Shown: one piece after another, positions 45,934 through 54,569 of the stretch
Position numbering within the stretch: position 1 is the stretch's first letter
Layout of the letters: the number at the start of each line of letters is the position of its first letter
DNA from: Neorhizobium galegae bv. officinalis
GTDB lineage: Bacteria > Pseudomonadota > Alphaproteobacteria > Rhizobiales > Rhizobiaceae
NCBI GenBank assembly: GCA_000985875.1
Contig: CCRI01000002.1
Coordinates: 124,001-188,000, forward strand
Reading direction: 5' to 3'
Length of the DNA stretch: 64,000 nucleotides
The notes under the pieces: generated by a model
Told to the model about the DNA's origin: nothing
What the model saw: only the letters and a program-made list of their open reading frames with translations
The model's database searches: none
Made by a program: the position numbers and the translations under genes

Positions 45934-45955
45934 GATTTCCTCTCCGATCCTTAAG

Positions 45956-45979
45956 CGAGATATTCCTTCGAATATAACG
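45956..45979. promoter_or_regulatory. ModE-box-like inverted repeat upstream of modA
   Basis: On the minus strand CGTTATAT-N8-ATATCTCG lies 22 bases before the modA start. The left half equals the E. coli ModE half-site; the right half matches as an inverted repeat at 6 of 8. Spacing is the same as in the box before modB. A modE gene is not in the window. Confidence 0.55.
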
Positions 45980-46112
45980 CTGACGAGCATTTGACCAGTG
46001 CCATATGCCCAAAGGAAAAAACGACGAACGTTTTAATGTCCGGCAGCTGGGGGCGGACAAATCAAACTTGCAGCGAGACTGTGATCAATTCACTCGAGGA
46101 GGTCATTCCGAG

Positions 46113-46217
46113 ATGAGCAGACGCGTTCGCATATGCGTCAACGTCATACTGCTGTATCGTTTAGGTCATTGGCTTGCGGAGATCCAATTTCCGCCCGTTT
46201 TTCGGTTCGGGGCGTAG
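46113..46217 (+). CDS. Possible 34-aa small protein with strong SD
   Basis: A very good SD (GAGGAGGT) lies 9 bases before an ATG that opens a 34-codon frame, MSRRVRICVNVILLYRLGHW onward, with a hydrophobic middle. The frame stays open upstream to 46005 but without an SD. No homologue is known to me, so this could be chance. The rest of the 508-bp gap between modA and the NmrA-like gene holds the modA promoter on the left; I see nothing else in 46218-46441. Confidence 0.25.
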   Translation: MSRRVRICVNVILLYRLGHWLAEIQFPPVFRFGA

Positions 46218-46441
46218 AGACAGACGCGCGCAGCGGCCGCTCATTCCCTCGCCGTCACAAGCCCTCCCGGGACCCTACGTATCTATCCGATAAACGGAAT
46301 AATGTAATTCGGTGACCGCACATAGTGTCCTCCCGTCCTATAGGCTACCTCGCTGGTATCGATAGGATTGGATCAAGGTACGACCCGGTCCTTTTTGAAT
46401 GACCACAGCCATTGGGTTGAGAGTTCTGATCGGAGACAGCC

Positions 46442-47395
46442 ATGATGCTACATGAAAAACCATTGATCGCTGTCGTCGGAGCGACCAGCAAGCAGGGGCG
46501 GAGCGTCGTAACGACGCTTCTCGGCAGTCAACGCTTCCGCGTTCGCGCGCTGACCCGCAACAGCAATTCTCCAGCCGCTCGCGCGCTGAAGGGTCTGGGC
46601 GCGGAGATCGTGAACGTTCCCCTCGAACTGGGTCACACGAAGGAATTTGTGCGTGCCTTCGAGGGAGCTTCCGGCGTGTTTCTGATGACGCCTCCCGTCG
46701 CGCCGCCTGATACGAGCGAGGCGCCCCTTGGACGGCAGTTGGCCGATGCTGCCGTCACGGCCGGCGTTCAGCATATCGTCTTCAGCACGCTCGAGAATGT
46801 TGAGTGGATTTCAGCCGGGGCAAAATATGCGCCACATTTCACCGACAAGGCGAACATTGCCGACTACATTCGTGGGCTTCCCGTCTCGCATTCCTTCGTG
46901 ATGCTTGCCTTCTTCTACACGAACCTGCTGGAATATTACGTCCCCCGCTATGATGGTGACACACTGCTGTTGCCGATCTACCTTCCGGAGAATTTCCGCG
47001 CACCCTTCGTTGATTCACTGACAGCCACAGGCCCCGTCGCGCTGGAGATCTTCTCCAATCCGGCGCTTTATGACGGCAGGACGCTTCCGATTGTCGGCGA
47101 CATGATCTCTCCGCGCGAGATGGTCGAAACCTTCCAGCGGGCGACGGGCATCAAGGCCGAATACAGCAATGCCTTCACGCGCGACGGACTGCTGGAGAAT
47201 TTTCCGGCCTTCGCCGATAACGAACTGCTGGTGCGGGAGCTTCTCGGCATGGTCGAATATGCCGTTGAATACGGCTATTTCGGCAAGGATCATGATCTTG
47301 AATGGAGCCGTCGCCTTGACCCAGGAACGTTAAGCTGGGAACAGTTCCTGAGAACGACAGGATGGCGGGGGAGCCGGCAATCTTTCGGCATTTAG
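46442..47395 (+). CDS. NmrA-like NAD(P)-binding oxidoreductase/sensor
   Basis: The 317-aa product has an atypical short-chain dehydrogenase fold: VVGATSKQGRSVVTTLL (GxTxxxG-like nucleotide motif) near residue 10, ALTRNSNSPAARALKGLGAE, FLMTPPVAP and HIVFSTLENVEW. NmrA-like proteins bind NAD(P) and act as reductases or redox sensors. CGGAGA lies upstream of the ATG. It converges with the LysR gene, the two stops being 2 bases apart. Confidence 0.85.
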   Translation: MMLHEKPLIAVVGATSKQGRSVVTTLLGSQRFRVRALTRNSNSPAARALKGLGAEIVNVPLELGHTKEFVRAFEGASGVFLMTPPVAPPDTSEAPLGRQLADAAVTAGVQHIVFSTLENVEWISAGAKYAPHFTDKANIADYIRGLPVSHSFVMLAFFYTNLLEYYVPRYDGDTLLLPIYLPENFRAPFVDSLTATGPVALEIFSNPALYDGRTLPIVGDMISPREMVETFQRATGIKAEYSNAFTRDGLLENFPAFADNELLVRELLGMVEYAVEYGYFGKDHDLEWSRRLDPGTLSWEQFLRTTGWRGSRQSFGI

Positions 47396-47397
47396 GT

Positions 47398-48333
47398 TCA
47401 AGCGTTCGCCAGCCGGCGCGGCGTAATACCCGGCAGCTTCCTGACTTCGTCGACGAGAAAATCGACCAGCAACCGCACACGGGCAATGCCGGCCCGTTCC
47501 GGGACAACGAGCAGACTGACGGGAACAGCATCGAGGTCGTATTCGTCGAGCACGGTTTCGAGCTTGCCGGCATCGAGCAGATCCTGAACAAGCCAGAGGT
47601 GCGCCGGCGCGATGCCGCGACCGGCGGCAAGAGCGGCCCGGGCGGCCAGTCCATGGTCCACACGCAAGGTCCCACCCACCGGCACCATCAGGCGTATCCC
47701 GTCCGGCGCAGACAGAATAAGATGATCGCTTCCAGCGACGTTGGACATCACGATGCCGTTGTGTTGGGTCAATTCCGCTGGGCGCGCCGGCCGCCCGTGG
47801 CTGGACAGGTAGTCTGGCGACCCTACGAGTTTTCGGCAGCTTTCACCGATCGCGACAAGCTTCATAGCCCCATCGATGACAGGCCCCAGTCGTAGCGCGA
47901 TGTCCACGCCCTCGCGGGCGAGATCAATGCGTTCGTCGGTGAGATTGAGGTCTATCCGGACATCTGGATGCCTGTCCTGAAAAGCAAAGATCATGCGTGT
48001 GACATGCATGACACCGAGCGCCGCGGTACAGGATACGCGAACGGCGCCGACAGGCACGCGCCGGGCATCTCTTGCCTCTTCCGAGGCTTGTTCCACAAGC
48101 CGCAGGATCTGCAGGCAGTTCGTGTAGTACCGGCTGCCTTCCTCTGTCAGCGTGACGCGCCGAGTGGTTCGACCAAGAAGGGGAACGCCGACCGCTTCTT
48201 CAAGTTCGTTTATATGACGAGTGACGGTCGACTGCCCGATACCGAGCTCCCGTGCCGCCGCTGAGAGACTGCCGCGTTGCGCAACACGAACGAAGGTCCG
48301 CATGCGATCCAGGGAGAGGCCTCGGTCATCCAT
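47398..48333 (-). CDS. LysR-family regulator
   Basis: The 311-aa product has the LysR helix-turn-helix (MRTFVRVAQRGSLSAAAREL, then QSTVTRHINELEEAVGVPLL, GRTTRRVTLTEEG) and a substrate-binding domain with RKLVGSPDYLSSHGRP. The ATG is preceded by eight A residues and no SD, an unusual leader. The gene is convergent with the NmrA-like gene, a frequent regulatory partner of LysR proteins of this group. Confidence 0.85.
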   Translation of the reverse strand: MDDRGLSLDRMRTFVRVAQRGSLSAAARELGIGQSTVTRHINELEEAVGVPLLGRTTRRVTLTEEGSRYYTNCLQILRLVEQASEEARDARRVPVGAVRVSCTAALGVMHVTRMIFAFQDRHPDVRIDLNLTDERIDLAREGVDIALRLGPVIDGAMKLVAIGESCRKLVGSPDYLSSHGRPARPAELTQHNGIVMSNVAGSDHLILSAPDGIRLMVPVGGTLRVDHGLAARAALAAGRGIAPAHLWLVQDLLDAGKLETVLDEYDLDAVPVSLLVVPERAGIARVRLLVDFLVDEVRKLPGITPRRLANA

Positions 48334-48421
48334 TTTTTTTTGGCAGAATTCCGCTCATGCCGCCTTGTAACAGCAAATCGCTTGTTGGCCATAGCCATGC
48401 AGTCTGATCAGCGCAGCATGA

Positions 48422-48876
48422 GTGATGATGCAGACCTGCGGAGAGTTCGGCAAGCGCCATTACCGTCCACTGTTCGCCCGGCCGGTCAAGCTCCGCAGTC
48501 TTCATGATCGGGTGAAGCCGCAGGGCTCGATCGCGGCCTCTTTGCGAACAACCCCGGCCCCTGTCACACGGGTGCTGTTCATGCTCGGGCGACGGTGGAG
48601 GCTGCCAATCCTGTTCGGCCTCTTCGCGGAGCCGTCGACGCGGACGTCGCAATTGTTGCGAGACACGCCGGGTATCTCGCAGAAGATGCTGACGCAGCAT
48701 CTGGGGGAGTTGGAAGCCGACGGCCTAATCGCACGACAGGATTTTGGCGACAGCCGCCACGGGATGAATACCGCCTGACGGACAGGGGTCGCGTGCTGAT
48801 GCCGGTCTTGATCGATACGAGAATTCTCGCGGGCGCCAGCGGAAAAATCGGGCTAGCGTCAAGCGATTTCGAGTGA
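48422..48876 (+). pseudogene. HxlR-family regulator, frameshifted
   Basis: The first frame gives the HxlR winged helix: LGRRWRLPILFGLFAEPSTR, ISQKMLTQHLGELEADGLIA. It then stops early after DFGDSRHGMNTA at 48778. The next frame carries the expected continuation PPRDEYRLTDRGRVLMPVL. A single frameshift near 48750 therefore breaks the gene, and the C-terminal end also looks altered. It overlaps the end of the convergent 455-aa gene by 18 bases. Confidence 0.6.
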
Positions 48877-50226
48877 TGAGGATGCGGTCATCGAACCGGC
48901 GGTTTCCGGTTGATTGTAGGAGGCATTCAGCCGACGCGCCACGATATCGTGGTTGAGCCACTGGACAGGCCCCGATGGGTTCGAGGATTCGCCAAAAATA
49001 AGCTGCCCGGTCGCCTCGACCACGAGTCCGCTCAGATGGTCGCTGATCATTGCCTTTGAGCCACGGTGCATGGCGGTAATTTCATTGGACGTGCCGATAG
49101 TCAGATCGGCCTGTGCCTGGCTATTTGCCATCGGCCAGGCCGAGAAATCATAGAACGGGCGCATGACCTCGCTGGCCTGCATGGCGGTGATTTTGCGGAA
49201 GACATCATCCATGGTGAAGCCGTCCGCGAGAAGATGCTGGCATGCCAGCCACTGCTCCTCTGCCCATCGCCCGCCGTTCTCCTTCTTTAGCGCAAGTAGC
49301 AGCGGGATCAGCGGCAGCTCGATCCCGGTGAATACGTCGGAGGAATTCGTTCGGATTTCGGGACAGTTATAGACCGTAGCCTTTACACCCGTGGCCCAGG
49401 CATCCTCCGCGATACGCTCAAGCCTCATCTTGGCATAGCCTTGAGTATAGTTCGTGTAGGTCTGCCAGCGATAGCTCCCGTCGATGAGAATTGCCGATCC
49501 GTGGTAGCCGTAGGCCGTATACCGGACCTGCCCACCCGAGGCCTCGACACGCTCACGGATGGCCGCACTAAAGTCGATGAGGTGTCGGTAGGTGTTTGCG
49601 GAGACGTCATCGAAATTCTGCAGGATGAGCTTGCCCATATCGCTGTCGATCAGCATCTGCGACGACATATGACGGCTTCCGCGTCCCTTGTAGATTCGAT
49701 TGGCGACGGCGAGGAATACCTTCGCCTTCGGGATGCCTCCAGCCATCGTGTGGGCAAAGAATACATTCCGACCGCCCACAATCATGCCGTCGAGAATGGC
49801 CATTACATCGGAAAGAGCTTTTGTGAACCGCTTGGTGCCAATCGCCCGGCATTGCGAGACGTAATCCCAGTCAAGCTTTTCCTGCTGCCAATTCTCGAGC
49901 GTCATCGCAGCGAGCAGGTCGGTCGGAGTCGGACCGCCTTCGGGCGCGTCGAGATCGAAACCGGCCATCAAAGGAATGTTGATGATCCTGCCACCCAGCC
50001 TGGACTCGGCCGCTGACAACTCCTCGGCGTTAAGCGGACGCAAAAAGTTGTTCTCGTCGCGCCGTCCAACGGTAATACCGACGATTTCCATGCCAGCCTT
50101 GCGGGCTTCATCCAGCAAGCCTGTGGCGTATCCGCGTCCGAAAAGCTCACCGAATAGCACGAACAGGTCGCCCTTTCGGAAGACGGTATTTTCGGACAGG
50201 CGGTTCAATGCGACCGGGTTTTCCAT
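48859..50226 (-). CDS. FabMG-like family protein, function uncertain
   Basis: The 455-aa product begins MENPVALNRLSENTVFRKGD, then a Rossmann-like segment LFVLFGELFGRGYATGLLDE and EIVGITVGRRDENNF. Later come FFAHTMAGGIPKAKVFLAVA, RYTAYGYHGSAILIDGSY, and TNSSDVFTGIELPLIPLLLA. I associate this pattern with the FabMG enoyl-ACP reductase family, but from recall only. No signal peptide is present. The start at 50226 follows AAGAG; twenty earlier codons are not conserved-looking. A TetR-type operator lies about 97 bases upstream. Confidence 0.6.
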   Translation of the reverse strand: MENPVALNRLSENTVFRKGDLFVLFGELFGRGYATGLLDEARKAGMEIVGITVGRRDENNFLRPLNAEELSAAESRLGGRIINIPLMAGFDLDAPEGGPTPTDLLAAMTLENWQQEKLDWDYVSQCRAIGTKRFTKALSDVMAILDGMIVGGRNVFFAHTMAGGIPKAKVFLAVANRIYKGRGSRHMSSQMLIDSDMGKLILQNFDDVSANTYRHLIDFSAAIRERVEASGGQVRYTAYGYHGSAILIDGSYRWQTYTNYTQGYAKMRLERIAEDAWATGVKATVYNCPEIRTNSSDVFTGIELPLIPLLLALKKENGGRWAEEQWLACQHLLADGFTMDDVFRKITAMQASEVMRPFYDFSAWPMANSQAQADLTIGTSNEITAMHRGSKAMISDHLSGLVVEATGQLIFGESSNPSGPVQWLNHDIVARRLNASYNQPETAGSMTASSSLEIA

Positions 50227-50322
50227 ACGTTCGGCTCTTTGGTTTACATGTCGCCGCGTGATGATTCGAACGACTTTGATTGTCACAAGACCGCGGCGGC
50301 ACGGAAAAAGGAAGTCATTTTG

Positions 50323-50336
50323 AATGACCGTTCATT
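50323..50336. promoter_or_regulatory. TetR-type operator upstream of the FabMG-like gene
   Basis: AATGACCGTTCATT (5-bp arms, 4-bp centre) sits within TTTTGAATGA...TTCATTTCAAAA, the form of many TetR/AcrR operators. It lies in the 324-bp gap between the 455-aa gene and the cupin gene. No tetR gene is in the window. The rest of this gap holds only the hairpin at 50498-50515. Confidence 0.5.
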
Positions 50337-50497
50337 TCAAAACGTGATGACGGTGGTGTTGTTTCGGTCTCCTTGGCTCGAGCTGCATGGGGTATTTCAA
50401 CCGCCCGGGCATGGTTTGATTTGCGACGGCGCGCAGATATGTGCAAATTGAACGTCAAATCGCGGGGACAGGTTTCGCCGAAATGGTGCCGGGGGCG

Positions 50498-50515
50498 GCG
50501 CTTCCTTGGAAGCGC
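50498..50515 (-). terminator. Hairpin downstream of the cupin gene
   Basis: GCGCTTCC-TT-GGAAGCGC is a perfect 8-bp stem with a 2-base loop, 36 bases after the cupin stop. No T-run follows, so it may terminate only weakly. Confidence 0.35.
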
Positions 50516-50550
50516 TCCCCAGTTCGTCGGCAATAGCTGAGCCGATGATT

Positions 50551-50901
50551 CTAGCCGTGAACTTCCGCCCAGTGGGGATATGTCACGTAGGCTGTGAGCG
50601 CTCCCTCCCCCTGCGTCGTAATCGTTACCGCCTCACCCTTGGGCATATAGACGATCTCGCCCGGACCTGCCGTGACGGTGCCAGCTCCCGTGGAGACAGC
50701 GAGCCGCCCTTCCAGAACGATCATGACGTCATCGACTGCCATGGTTTCTGTGAGCGACTGGCCCGGAGCGTACCGGCCGTAGCCGATGGTGATCGGCCCG
50801 CCGTTCTTCTCGTCGACCAGGTTTCCGACGAAGATATCGGCATGCTGTCCCGGAGACCTGACCAAATTCGCGTCGGCGATATTGAATTTCTGGACTTTCA
50901 T
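50551..50901 (-). CDS. Cupin protein, EutQ-like
   Basis: The 116-aa product is a single cupin barrel: YGRYAPGQSLTETMAVDDVM, EGRLAVSTGAGTVTAGPGEI and VYMPKGEAVTITTQGEGAL. The pattern fits the EutQ-like group, though no ethanolamine genes are near. The usual cupin metal histidines are not obvious, so a binding rather than enzymatic role is possible. GGAGA is 8 bases before the ATG at 50901; 25 earlier in-frame codons lack an SD. Confidence 0.75.
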   Translation of the reverse strand: MKVQKFNIADANLVRSPGQHADIFVGNLVDEKNGGPITIGYGRYAPGQSLTETMAVDDVMIVLEGRLAVSTGAGTVTAGPGEIVYMPKGEAVTITTQGEGALTAYVTYPHWAEVHG

Positions 50902-51186
50902 CGCTTTTCTCCAGTTTTTTCGACGGAGGTAGTGCGGCTGACGAGGTCGCCAAGGGCGACACCAACCAGCAGACACGCATATCGACCAAGGGGTGCCTTA
51001 TTCCCGGCAGCCGACAGGGACGCTTCATGGAGATCGGGGAAGCGACGAACCATCCTCGACCATCTAGAAGACGATCGACGACGTCATGCACACCCTAGAG
51101 CGAGATGGCTTCTCGTTCATCATGATATCTCATGCGGAACCACAGCCGGGATGGCCCGTTTATCGCAGAGATCAAGGAGACCAGAC

Positions 51187-51699
51187 ATGCCGAGCGGATC
51201 ACTCAAAGCGCTTCTCGCCGTCCTAGCGGTCGCAGGATATCAGAACCGCGACCGGATCGCCGAAATCCTAAAGGGCGTAGCAGAGCGCCAACGGACACCG
51301 TCGGGTGAAGCGACACAGGGAAGCGCGGCGAATACAGCCCCAGGATCGGATAGCGGTATCGACGACATTCTTAACAGGTTGCGGACAGGCGGGCTTGGAA
51401 GCTTGGTAAGCGGTGGCAGCATCGGGTCGATACTGAACGGCGGTTTGAGCGACCTGCTAGACCAATTTCGACAGGCCGGGCAGGAGAAGAAAGCTGAGTC
51501 TTGGGTCAAGCCCGGGGCGAACGATCCGATCAATGACAGCGAGCTCGCTGCAGCGCTGGGACCAGACGTCCTGCGAGATATTGCCACGCGAACCGGCATG
51601 TCAGAAGCGGAAATCCTAAAGCGCCTCTCCGAGAACCTACCCAATGCAGTGGACGGCCTCACGCCGGAGGGAACGGTTCCGCCTGCATCCGCCACTTGA
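51187..51699 (+). CDS. YidB/DUF937-family protein
   Basis: The 170-aa product has a Gly/Ser-rich middle (GIDDILNRLRTGGLGSLVSG, then GSIGSILNGGLSDLLDQF) and a conserved end: ESWVKPGANDPINDSELAAA, LGPDVLRDIATRTGMSEAEI, LKRLSENLPNAVDGLTPEG. This is the YidB family, of unknown function. AAGGAGA lies 6 bases before the ATG. The frame is open for more than 200 codons upstream, but that stretch has no SD and overlaps the cupin gene on the other strand. Confidence 0.85.
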   Translation: MPSGSLKALLAVLAVAGYQNRDRIAEILKGVAERQRTPSGEATQGSAANTAPGSDSGIDDILNRLRTGGLGSLVSGGSIGSILNGGLSDLLDQFRQAGQEKKAESWVKPGANDPINDSELAAALGPDVLRDIATRTGMSEAEILKRLSENLPNAVDGLTPEGTVPPASAT

Positions 51700-51773
51700 C
51701 CCTGAGACAGGCCCCTAGCGCTTTTGCCGCGACGAGAACATCAACTCGGTGGGCAGTGCCCCCTGCCTACCGC

Positions 51774-53366
51774 TTAAATGCCGAGAGCCATGCCATCCTT
51801 GCGAGGGTCGGAGCCGCCTTTCAGCACGCCTGTTTCCCAGTCGATCCAGATCGCCTGGGCGCCGCCGATTGCCGATTCCGGTGCTTTCACCTCGAAACCG
51901 CGCCTGGTGAATTCCGGGCCGATCGTGTTGCGCAACCGGGCTTCCATCTCGACCTGGTTGGTCCCGGGCAGCGGGAAGAGGCGCGGCAGGTCGATGGCGC
52001 TCTGCAGGTCCATGCCGTAATCGAAGACTTTTGAGAGGAAATGGGCGTGGCCCATGGCCTGATACTGGCCACCCATCACACCGAAGGGCATGACGGCGCG
52101 GCCGTCCTTCGTCACCATGCCGGGAATGATCGTGTGCATCGGCCGCTTGCCCGGCGCGATCGCGTTCGGGTGGGCCGGATCGAGCGAAAAGCTGAGGCCC
52201 CGGTTGTGGAACATCACCCCGCTCTTCGGGTCCATGTGGCCGCTGCCGTAAACGAAGAAGATCGAGTTGATGAAGCTGATCGCATTGCGGTCGCTGTCGA
52301 CGACCGAGAGATAGATCGTGTCCTTGTGCGGCACTTCGTCGAAGGGCGGCAGATCCGCGATCACCTTGTCGGGATCGATCGTTCCGGCCAACTGCCTGGC
52401 AAGTTCGTCCGAGAGCAGGTAATCGACCGGCACGTCGACCTTGGCCGGATCGGCGAGGAAACGGTTGCGCGCCGCGTAAGCCAACCGCGTCGCCTCGACC
52501 TCGACATGCAGGCGCTCAGGTGCCAGCGGATCGCCTTTGCCCGGATAATGCGACAGGATGTTGAGGATCATCAGCGCAATGATGCCCTGGCCGTTGGGCG
52601 GGCATTCGTGAATTTCGTGGCCACGGAACGTCGTCTTGATCGGGGTCACATATTCGCCTTTGGCATTGGCGAAATCCTCCAGCGTATGCATCGCTCCGAT
52701 CCCGTTCAGGTAGCTCACCATGCCTTCGGCGATCGGGCCGCGATAAAAAGCGTCCCTTCCCTCCCGGCCGATCGCTTCGAGCGTATCGGCGAGCTGTTTC
52801 TGATACTGGACCGAACCCGCTGGCGGCGCCTTGCCGTCGACGAGGAAGACACGGCTCGCAGCCGGATCGTCCTTCAGGATCTCCGCCTGGGCGGCAAGAT
52901 CGTGCGCCGTGCGCGGCGGCAGAACATAGCCGTCGCGGGCCAGCTTGATGGCCGGCGCGAGGATATCGGCCATCTTCATGCGGCCGTGATCGGCAACCAG
53001 CCGCGTCCAGGCATCCACCGCACCCGGCACGGTGATCGTGTGGGGCGAGGTGCGGGTAAGGCTGGTGACGCCGAGCGAACGCAGATGTTCGACGGTTGCG
53101 GCAGCCGGTGCCCGGCCTGACCCATTATAGGCCAGCACCTCGTCCGTGCCGCCAAGCGAGAGCAGAGCGAAGCAATCGCCGCCGATTCCGGTCGAGCCGG
53201 CTTCGACAACGCACTGTACGGCGCAGGCGGCAACCGCCGCATCCACCGCATTGCCGCCGTTGCGCAGCATGTCGATGGCGGTGAGCGTCGCCAGCGGCTG
53301 GGAGGTGGCGGCCATCGCAGTGCGGCCGACAGCGAGCGAACGGCCGGGTAACTCGAAATCTCTCAT
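51774..53366 (-). CDS. Gamma-glutamyltransferase-family hydrolase
   Basis: The 530-aa Ntn-hydrolase has AIDMLRNGGNAVDAAVAACA, GSTGIGGDCFALL, the autocleavage site with the catalytic threonine in HKDTIYLSVVDSDRNAISF, and the late MHTIIPGMVTKDGRAVMPFG. Autocleavage before the threonine yields two subunits. No signal peptide is visible, so this is the cytoplasmic branch, which often acts on acylated amino acids or cephalosporin-like amides rather than glutathione. It is monocistronic. Confidence 0.88.
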   Translation of the reverse strand: MRDFELPGRSLAVGRTAMAATSQPLATLTAIDMLRNGGNAVDAAVAACAVQCVVEAGSTGIGGDCFALLSLGGTDEVLAYNGSGRAPAAATVEHLRSLGVTSLTRTSPHTITVPGAVDAWTRLVADHGRMKMADILAPAIKLARDGYVLPPRTAHDLAAQAEILKDDPAASRVFLVDGKAPPAGSVQYQKQLADTLEAIGREGRDAFYRGPIAEGMVSYLNGIGAMHTLEDFANAKGEYVTPIKTTFRGHEIHECPPNGQGIIALMILNILSHYPGKGDPLAPERLHVEVEATRLAYAARNRFLADPAKVDVPVDYLLSDELARQLAGTIDPDKVIADLPPFDEVPHKDTIYLSVVDSDRNAISFINSIFFVYGSGHMDPKSGVMFHNRGLSFSLDPAHPNAIAPGKRPMHTIIPGMVTKDGRAVMPFGVMGGQYQAMGHAHFLSKVFDYGMDLQSAIDLPRLFPLPGTNQVEMEARLRNTIGPEFTRRGFEVKAPESAIGGAQAIWIDWETGVLKGGSDPRKDGMALGI

Positions 53367-53585
53367 GTCACTCTCATCAGCGATAAATCGGGCTCAAGGC
53401 CCTGTGGCGGCACAATATTTTCATCAACAGACCATGCCCCGCGCCCGGTATCAAGCCATTGGATCTTTAATTTGAAATGTCTAATTCAAGGCAGGAAATC
53501 ATTAACCTTTGCGGACCGTAAACCGGTTCAAAAGGATATTGCGGGCTTGCTGCGCGTTGACGGAGGCTGGCATGGAAAGAGTGTC

Positions 53586-53678
53586 ATGAACAGTATCCCA
53601 GCCCTCCTGCTGGCCACCGCGTGCCTGATCATCATAGGCTTTTACGCGGTCGCCTTCGTGACCGCCCTGATCGGGTGA
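53586..53678 (+). CDS. Possible 30-aa single-span membrane peptide
   Basis: The short frame encodes almost only a membrane helix: SIPALLLATACLIIIGFYAV, then AFVTALIG. GGAAAGAG lies upstream of the ATG. The same frame is open from 53472, adding 38 polar residues. Small membrane peptides like this occur in rhizobia but are easily missed or falsely called. A hairpin follows at 53697-53738. Confidence 0.4.
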   Translation: MNSIPALLLATACLIIIGFYAVAFVTALIG

Positions 53679-53696
53679 TCACCTTTCAAACCTGAC

Positions 53697-53738
53697 GCCC
53701 GCCTCCAACGTGCCATTTTTTAATGGCGGGAGGCGGGC
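53697..53738. terminator. Long hairpin downstream of the small membrane peptide
   Basis: GCCCGCCTCC pairs with GGAGGCGGGC over 10 bp. Inside, GCCATT and AATGGC form a second 6-bp stem with a TTTT loop. No T-run follows on either side. In the remainder of the 305-bp gap before the MarR gene I see only a weak 53-codon frame (53755-53916) without an SD. Confidence 0.45.
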
Positions 53739-53983
53739 CTGAAATACCGGGTCGATGTTGATCGCTTTCCAGGTAATGTTCGTCGCCGTCGCGGCAATCA
53801 TCGCGACATGGGCCGCCCTTCGGGTTCAGGTCGCAAGTGGTCCGGCATCACCATATGCCCATCGCTTCGCTTGCCCTCTGCCGGCTTTTGTCGGACAATC
53901 GGTCGAAGCAAGGTAGTTCGATATCAAACCATCTTGCTGCGCTCCCCCATTCCCATTAGTTTCCATAGGGGGAGGAATGCAAA

Positions 53984-54481
53984 ATGGCGGTGGAAACATC
54001 GACGCGGCCGGACGCGCATACGGCATCTGCGGACGGCGAGATGCTTGTCCCGGCCATGTTTCGAAATCTGATCGGCTATCATCTGCGGGTGGCCCAGGAG
54101 ACGTCCTTCCAGGCCTTTGCCAGGGCCGCGGGCAAGGCGGATCTGAAGCCCGGGTGGTATTCGCTCCTGACGGTACTTGCCGAACGGGAGAGCATGACGC
54201 CGTCAGAACTCAGTCGCATCTGTGGCCGCGACCGCTCGACGCTCACCTCCAGCCTGAAGGCCTTGTCCCGCCGCGGGCTGATCGAACGGCGGCCGAACCT
54301 CGCGGATCAACGCAGCTACAGCGTCAGGCTCACCGAAAATGGCCGCCGGATGCAGGAACGACTGCACGCGATCGCCGTCGTCTACGATCGTCGCCTTGAC
54401 GAGATCGCCGGCAAGGACAAGGCGGTTCTGATCGCCGTGCTCGGGCGGATCGCCGCGACCTTCGGCCCGCCCCAGGATTGA
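53984..54481 (+). CDS. MarR-family regulator
   Basis: The 165-aa product has the MarR winged helix: GWYSLLTVLAERESMTPSEL, SRICGRDRSTLTSSLKALSR, RGLIERRPNLADQRSYSVRL. GGGGAGGA is 7 bases before the ATG. It is convergent with coxM, whose stop is 88 bases away, and no divergent partner gene lies upstream. MarR proteins usually respond to phenolic or other aromatic ligands; here the ligand is unknown. Confidence 0.88.
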   Translation: MAVETSTRPDAHTASADGEMLVPAMFRNLIGYHLRVAQETSFQAFARAAGKADLKPGWYSLLTVLAERESMTPSELSRICGRDRSTLTSSLKALSRRGLIERRPNLADQRSYSVRLTENGRRMQERLHAIAVVYDRRLDEIAGKDKAVLIAVLGRIAATFGPPQD

Positions 54482-54569
54482 AGATGCTGTAATGCGGTTG
54501 CGCGACCTGCCGCGATGTTTCCGGCCGGCAAGTCGCCCCGCCGGCCTTTCGGTAACAGGGCATCTGCCC

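Noticed and set aside
50506..51186. Upstream extension of the YidB-like frame
   Set aside because: It overlaps the cupin gene, has no SD, and lacks similarity to the family. AAGGAGA marks the start at 51187.
53755..53916. 53-codon frame with a hydrophobic N-terminus
   Set aside because: There is no SD and no recognisable family; composition in the second half looks like non-coding DNA.
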